From assembly GCF_042453785.1 (NCBI RefSeq), contig NC_091671.1, forward strand, positions 39,261,001 to 39,325,000: a stretch of 64,000 nucleotides of DNA. The letters are read 5' to 3'. The translations under genes were made by a program, and so were the position numbers. The notes beneath the pieces were generated by a model. The model made no database searches and was not told the origin of the DNA. It saw nothing but the letters and a program-made list of their open reading frames with translations. The DNA is from Malus domestica. Its lineage: Eukaryota > Streptophyta > Magnoliopsida > Rosales > Rosaceae. Positions within the stretch are counted from its first letter, which is position 1. Every line of letters begins with the position of its first letter. Of this stretch, positions 59,501-64,000 are shown one piece after another.

Positions 59501-59577
59501 TTAGTCTGTTGTATTTAGCTTCCATATAAATACTCTTGTAACTTATCCTTTGGTGAAATGAAAATCATTTCTCAATA
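56554..59577 (+). mobile_element. young Copia retrotransposon with internal deletion
   Basis: 5' LTR 56554-56729 (176 bp, starts TGAAGAGAAAGTTACTC), followed directly by TGGTATCACTCG, a primer site for initiator tRNA-Met. 3' LTR remnant 59413-59577. Target duplicate CAACA at 56549-56553 and 59578-59582. The LTRs differ at about one base. Between them are gag, protease and integrase in one frame, but no reverse transcriptase or RNase H. The deletion joins pol to the inside of the 3' LTR at the 9-mer TTACTCAAG, removing the polypurine tract and the first bases of the LTR. LTR TATA: TATAAATACTC. Confidence 0.93.
56844..59465 (+). pseudogene. Copia Gag-protease-integrase polyprotein, interrupted and truncated
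   Basis: Gag and pol are in one frame, cut only by TAG at 58089-58091, just after the protease motif. Order: gag domain (LVWRSLFEPIFRRYKL, then LNGLPDEYDSF), zinc knuckle CQICEDTGHQAIDC (near residue 355), protease WLLDSGASSHMT (about 395), then after the stop the pre-integrase zinc site (HQRLGH, CSNCVLGKC), and the integrase core with its catalytic triad in HADVWGP, RCDSGGEF and QNGCAERKH. It breaks off shortly after the integrase C-terminal region (KIFGCSCYPWLKPY, FIGYS). Reverse transcriptase and RNase H are gone, so it cannot move on its own. The single stop and near-identical LTRs say both lesions are recent. Confidence 0.92.
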
Positions 59578-59582
59578 CAACA

Positions 59583-61586
59583 TCCCTTCTTGAATATTGC
59601 TAGTACATCAAAACAAAGTCTTGAAACAAAAAACTCACTAAACAATTTAGTCCAAAACTCACTAGAAGCTACCTCAATAGTTATATGACCATTAAACTAA
59701 CATTAGGTTAATGAATTTTCTTTGTGAATGATCTCATCAAAGCTTTAGTACTATAGCATGCTAATTGAGCTAACCTTGATGTATTTTATGAACAAATGAT
59801 CTCATCAAATAAAGTCAACGCATCTTCATTGGAAAATTTAACTAGTATCATATAGTGTGCTAATACAAAGCCGAAATAGATTTATAAAAGTGTTACATAT
59901 ATGGAATTCTTAGAAAATTACCATACATATAACTTAGTTAATGATTAAAATGACCAATCTAGCAAATCGATTACTTGGTACAATTCATTTAAACTTTAAT
60001 ACATACAGAGATCGCGTAACTGCCCTTTAGACAAAATAACTTAATAATTACACGAATGCAGTACGCTAATTAGTAATGACCATTAATCTGTTAAGATTCT
60101 TTTATTTTTGGAAAGTTTACGAATTAAATGATCAGATCAAATATATGATTGTATAATATGATTAGATTGAATATTAATCGAATAGTTACTTGCATTTATT
60201 AATTTTAGCGAACGTTATGATCGTTACTTAGATCATATTAATTAGATTCAATGTTAGATATTTAAATTAAATAATTTCTATAAACAAAGAGGAATCTGTA
60301 CGGACAAGATATACAGCAACAAGAAGAAAAAAAAAAAAAAATTGAATAGAAGAACAACCTGAACATTTGACAATTTCGAATGTGTCAATATCAATGGTGA
60401 CCCTAAAATTCGCATGGGAGGGCAGTTAAGCATCAATAATATAATATGCTTTGAATTAAATCATTAACTAAGACGCGCATTCTGCAGTACATGTTACGAG
60501 ATTATTGAAAAATCCACCCAATATTAATTAATTTGATAAAACTGTAATTATGAACTTGGTTAGAATATAAGGCTGAGTTCACATCCAAATTACCAAATTA
60601 GGGCATTGGTACCATATAAAAATATTAGATGGTTCATGAGTAATACAATTCCAAAGTTTGTGGAAAAATAATGACAAAAATAGTAGATGAAAATGCAAAA
60701 AAATTGGAAATGTAAATGGCCAAAGCGACTTTATAAACTTACCATATATACGCTTATTTGAAAGTGTTTTTAAAATAACTGAAATTGTTTTTAGTGAAAT
60801 TGATTTTGAGTTTTAAAAACACTTTAAATGTTTTTTTTTAAAGAAGCACATATCTTGTGCTTCTTGTAGGAAGCACATATCTTGCGCTCCTTGCAAGAAG
60901 CACTTAAAACGCTTTTTCAAAATTCCTTTTGATTTTTATTAAGGATTGGTTTAAAAAACATTGTCATCAAAAATATTTTCAGTCATTTTAAAAGTCTTTC
61001 CAAATAAGATATGTTTTATTAGACGTTTCGAACCCTAACCTAGTCTGCTTTTTTTTACATTATCGTATCGATCGTCACCATTAGACTAGTGTTACTTACC
61101 AATTTTGATGCGAGTTTTACAATGATAAAAAGTACCATAATAAAATTACGCTATCGTAACCGAACTAATTACAACAAAATCTACAAAGACATTGATTCGA
61201 ATCAAACTTAAAACCTTTCAAATAAAACAAAAACAAGTACTATTAAATCAATAGCTAATCGATCGATGTCTTGGATTTATCTATACGGTCCAAAATTAGA
61301 AAGCCTTTTTCTTATACATGTACACCGGTGCACGTGAAAATCCCCGCCAGCCAAATATTGCACGTGCCATAAACCTAATTCACCCAGAGCAAGGGTATGT
61401 ACGTAATTTTCCCTCTACTTACCCTCCGTCCCCGCCTCTGCAGTCGGCCAACTGTGCCCTAACCATCGTTCCACCCATTTTACCCAACAACCCCCAAATA
61501 GTGCCACGTATCCCACCTCGAAATTGCCACATCAACCGGTGGTCCCTACCGACACAGACATTGCCACTGTCACTCTTTCTCCGGAG
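59583..61586. other. intergenic and upstream region of the ALKBH10B-like gene
   Basis: AT-rich, no gene seen. Contains a family C MITE (60752-61009). The open frame 61318-61623 and its antisense partners lie in the C-rich promoter and leader and are not supported. Confidence 0.5.
60752..61009. repeat. MITE, family C
   Basis: Left CTTATTTGAAAGTGTTTTTA. Right in reverse complement CTTATTTGGAAAGACTTTTA. A tandem pair inside reads AGCACATATCTTGTGCTTCT and AGCACATATCTTGCGCTCCT. Confidence 0.8.
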
Positions 61587-61594
61587 TATATATA
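61587..61594 (+). promoter_or_regulatory. TATA box of the ALKBH10B-like gene
   Basis: TATATATA followed by GAGTCC, about 185 bp upstream of the ATG. It is the only TATA-like run in this otherwise C-rich stretch. Confidence 0.6.
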
Positions 61595-61778
61595 GAGTCC
61601 CCACCCAAACCCCTTCCATGTGAAATTTTCTTCCGCCTCCTTCTCTACTCTCCTTCCTCTCCCTCCTCCTAAAAAAATCTCCCGAGTTTCAGAGAGGAAC
61701 GCCGGAAAAACACCGGTATTCGGTTCGGAGTGTGTAAAAAAGAGAAGGGAATTGATTTCGGGATTAACGGTGACATAG

Positions 61779-62331
61779 ATGTCGATGGCGGTTGGGCCAG
61801 CGGTGTCGCCGACTGATGGAGCCGCCCCGGTGCCGGGACCCTCAATGATGTCGATGCCGGCCCCGGTGACGGTGGTATCAGACGCGGTGGCGAAGGACGC
61901 CATTATTGGTTGGTACAAGGGAGAGTTTGCGGCGGCAAACGCGATCATCGACGCCCTCTGTGGGCACCTGACTCAGCTCAGCGGAGGAGGTGACGAGTAC
62001 GCCTCCGTTTTCGCGGCGATACACCGAAGGAGGATCAATTGGATTCCGGTGCTCCAGATGCAGAAGTACCACTCCATTGCCGATGTGATGGTGGAGCTGC
62101 GAAACGTCGGGTCGAAGAAGGTGGGGATGGAGGACCAGAAGGCCTACGTCGAGAACGGCGGCGTTTCGAGAACAGAGGAAATTTGCAAGAGCGAGGAGGT
62201 TAAATCGTGTTTGGACGAAGAGAAAGTGAAGGAAAGTGACGAGAAAGTGGCGGAGAGTAATGGAATTGGCGCCGCCGCCGACGAGGTAGCCGACGAGGAG
62301 GCGTCGCCGGATAGCGAGATTACTGATGCAG
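61779..62331 (+). CDS. ALKBH10B-like RNA N6-methyladenosine demethylase, exon 1 (partial)
   Basis: First coding exon of a 2-oxoglutarate/Fe(II) dioxygenase gene. In Arabidopsis ALKBH10B removes m6A from mRNA and promotes flowering. 184 codons plus one base, donor GATGCAG/gtaagt. The conserved N-terminal block reads AKDAIIGWYKGEFAAANAII, then IHRRRINWIPVLQMQKYHSI, then an acidic low-complexity region (EEVKSCLDEEKVKESDEKV ... ADEEASPDSEITDAG). The catalytic His-x-Asp...His core is not in the window. GC content is clearly higher than the surroundings. A second ATG two codons downstream is possible. The family is recognised from the N-terminal block only. Confidence 0.82.
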
Positions 62332-64000
62332 GTAAGTAATCTGATTCATTTCCTCCACAGTTGGATTTTTAATATTAAATTCTGAAATTTGATATGATTC
62401 GAATTCCATTTTTTGATAAATTTTTAATCAGGATTCAGTTGTGTTTGAAATTCCGATTTAAGCTACGTGGCTGTAGCTGAGAAGGTCCTATTTTTCTGGT
62501 TTTACGAAGCGTTAGGTCCGTTTGGTTTGTGAGAAAAAAAAAAAAGAGAAAAGAACTAAACTTGTTTGGAATCTGAAGAGCTTTTCCTCTGCTGTTTGGT
62601 ATCCGAGAAAATAAAATATAATTTTATTAGATCATTTTCCTGATTACAAAAAGATATATTATTTTAATTATAAAGAAAACTACTTTTTTTTTTGTCCATT
62701 ATTTTGGGAGCAACATGTTTTACTTTCCACCAGATCCGAGATTCAAGACTTATTTTTAGAAGTAGGTAAAATTCAAAACCTCGTTTTCCATTTCCTCGAC
62801 TTGGAGATGGAAAACCCTGTTTTCCATTTTCTGTGCTTTGAACTCAACGTTGCGTTTTTTACGTTTAAGAAAACGCTAAGAAGACTGTTTTAAGGTGATT
62901 TTTTTTAAAAATTTTCGGCCACTACATGTTTTGGTATAGTATTTTATAATATTAGCGCGAAAATTATGTAAAAAACAAAGATACAGAGAGTCAGATTTTT
63001 AATAGTCTGTTTAGTGATACTTCTAATTTTTCAGCCTACTAATCTCCCTTTATTATTAATTAAATCTTTTTAATTTCCAAAAAATTAAAATTAAAATTTG
63101 AAGAAATTAAATAAAAGGTAAAAAAATTAATTTAGTGTGGCTGGAAACGTTTTCCCGAGGTTTTAGCGGGGATTTCAGATTTTCGAGGTGGAGTGGTGAA
63201 CGAAAAAGTTTGAATGCAACCGGTGTGATAGTTAGTTGGGCGCTCGAGAAGCGTGCCGTTTGATTTCAAGGGTAGGCGGCGCCTGATCAGGGCTGCTGAC
63301 GTCACGGGTTGCGTTTGGTTTGTTGGTTCAATCTGGGTTGGTAGGTGCTCTTTGACAAAAGTTTGGGTGGTCATCCCAACATTAAAATTAGTTATTATGA
63401 TTTGGGGCCCAGCTCGGTGTGGGCCCAGCTCAGTCCATAATTCCGAGTTTCAGGTCAAGCTGGGAATTAAGTTAGCAATGAATTGCGTTTTGATTTAGCG
63501 TTTTAATTTTCAGGAAAACTAATGAAAATAGCTTGAAACCTTTGAGTTTTAATCAAAATGACAAAAAAGTGTTGTAAGTGAATAGTACCAAGAGTGACTT
63601 TTTAAAATAAAATTGTTCTTTTTCGTTAAAATGAATGGTACAGGAAGTGTTTCGTTAAAACTCTCTTTAATTTTCGTTTATGGTTGTGCCAATTCACTTT
63701 TGATTAACACACAAAACGATGTGAAATAGTAACGTAATACTACATATACTCACCTGTACTTTAATTTTTTTATTTGGACATACCAACTAGATTCGACGTG
63801 TGTTATTTTGTACACCTCGTTTCTTATATTCGTACAAGTTTCGAGTAGTGTATGGTGCTGCCGAATTACAAACCGGCTGGGGTATCATTATGTTTGGACA
63901 GCCGGATCAGCTGTTTAAGGTTCCGATATTCTCGATGCTTATAGTGGTGTATTGTGTGTAGTTATTTGTTTGTTATTGTGTCCGGCCTATTTGGTTGTGC
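62332..64000 (+). other. intron 1 of the ALKBH10B-like gene, to window end
   Basis: No later exon of the gene is recognisable, so the window seems to end inside intron 1. It contains a Tourist-like stretch (about 62514-62610: GGTCCGTTTGGTTTGTGAGA, GTTTGGTATCCGAGAAAAT). The open frames 63132-63374 and 63253-63498 overlap on opposite strands and show no family. Confidence 0.6.

Noticed and set aside
61318-61623. 101-aa Pro-rich open frame before the ALKBH10B-like gene
   Set aside because: Spans the TATA box and leader; C-rich composition explains it.

Overview
This is a 64 kb window of an AT-rich plant nuclear genome. Split genes with GT-AG introns, a Cassandra-type 5S-like LTR, tRNA-derived SINEs, RTE LINE tails and many Tourist/hAT/Mutator-like MITEs point to a woody eudicot. 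From the look of the repeats I infer Rosaceae, probably apple or pear; no search was run to confirm this.

Layout. 1-735: decayed Copia gag. 1679-4620 (+): five-exon gene for a conserved plant membrane protein I cannot name. 6080-9618 (-): intact 12-exon nuclear gene for mitochondrial elongation factor Tu (TUFM). 10372-11726: solo LTR. 12315-15536 (+): diverged but open paralog of the organelle outer-membrane RING E3 ligase SP1. 16423-18797: rearranged partial duplicate of the TUFM locus, carrying in its middle a full SDH3 reading frame (succinate dehydrogenase membrane subunit). 19022-25272: LTR element inserted into a MITE. 27399-29920 (+): intact SP1 gene. 30-37 kb: repeats, a small unknown gene (33587-34243) with a truncated tandem copy, and an MCM2 gene fragment. 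37.06-39.11 kb: retroposon inside that MCM2 fragment, with a Mutator-like MITE inside the retroposon's A-rich tail. 41062-41619 (+): single-exon ARL2/TITAN5 GTPase. 42-56 kb: gene-poor, repeat-rich. 56554-59577: young Copia element with a large internal deletion. 61779-62331 (+): first exon of an ALKBH10B-like mRNA m6A demethylase; the gene runs off the right edge.

Most striking point: the TUFM duplicate appears to be a working nuclear SDH3 gene made by gene transfer. A duplicated TUFM copy lost exons 3-7, lost 12 nt in frame from exon 2, and had about 1 kb of exons 8-11 replaced by mitochondrial-type SDH3 sequence. The result reads in frame from the TUFM mitochondrial presequence, through two phase-compatible splices, into SDH3, and ends at a stop codon formed at the insertion junction. 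Predicted product: 195 aa.

The genes are not an operon-like unit. TUFM, SDH3 and SP1 happen to share an organelle theme (mitochondrial translation, complex II, organelle outer-membrane quality control). Exon coordinates for spliced genes were worked out by hand from splice sites and reading phase.
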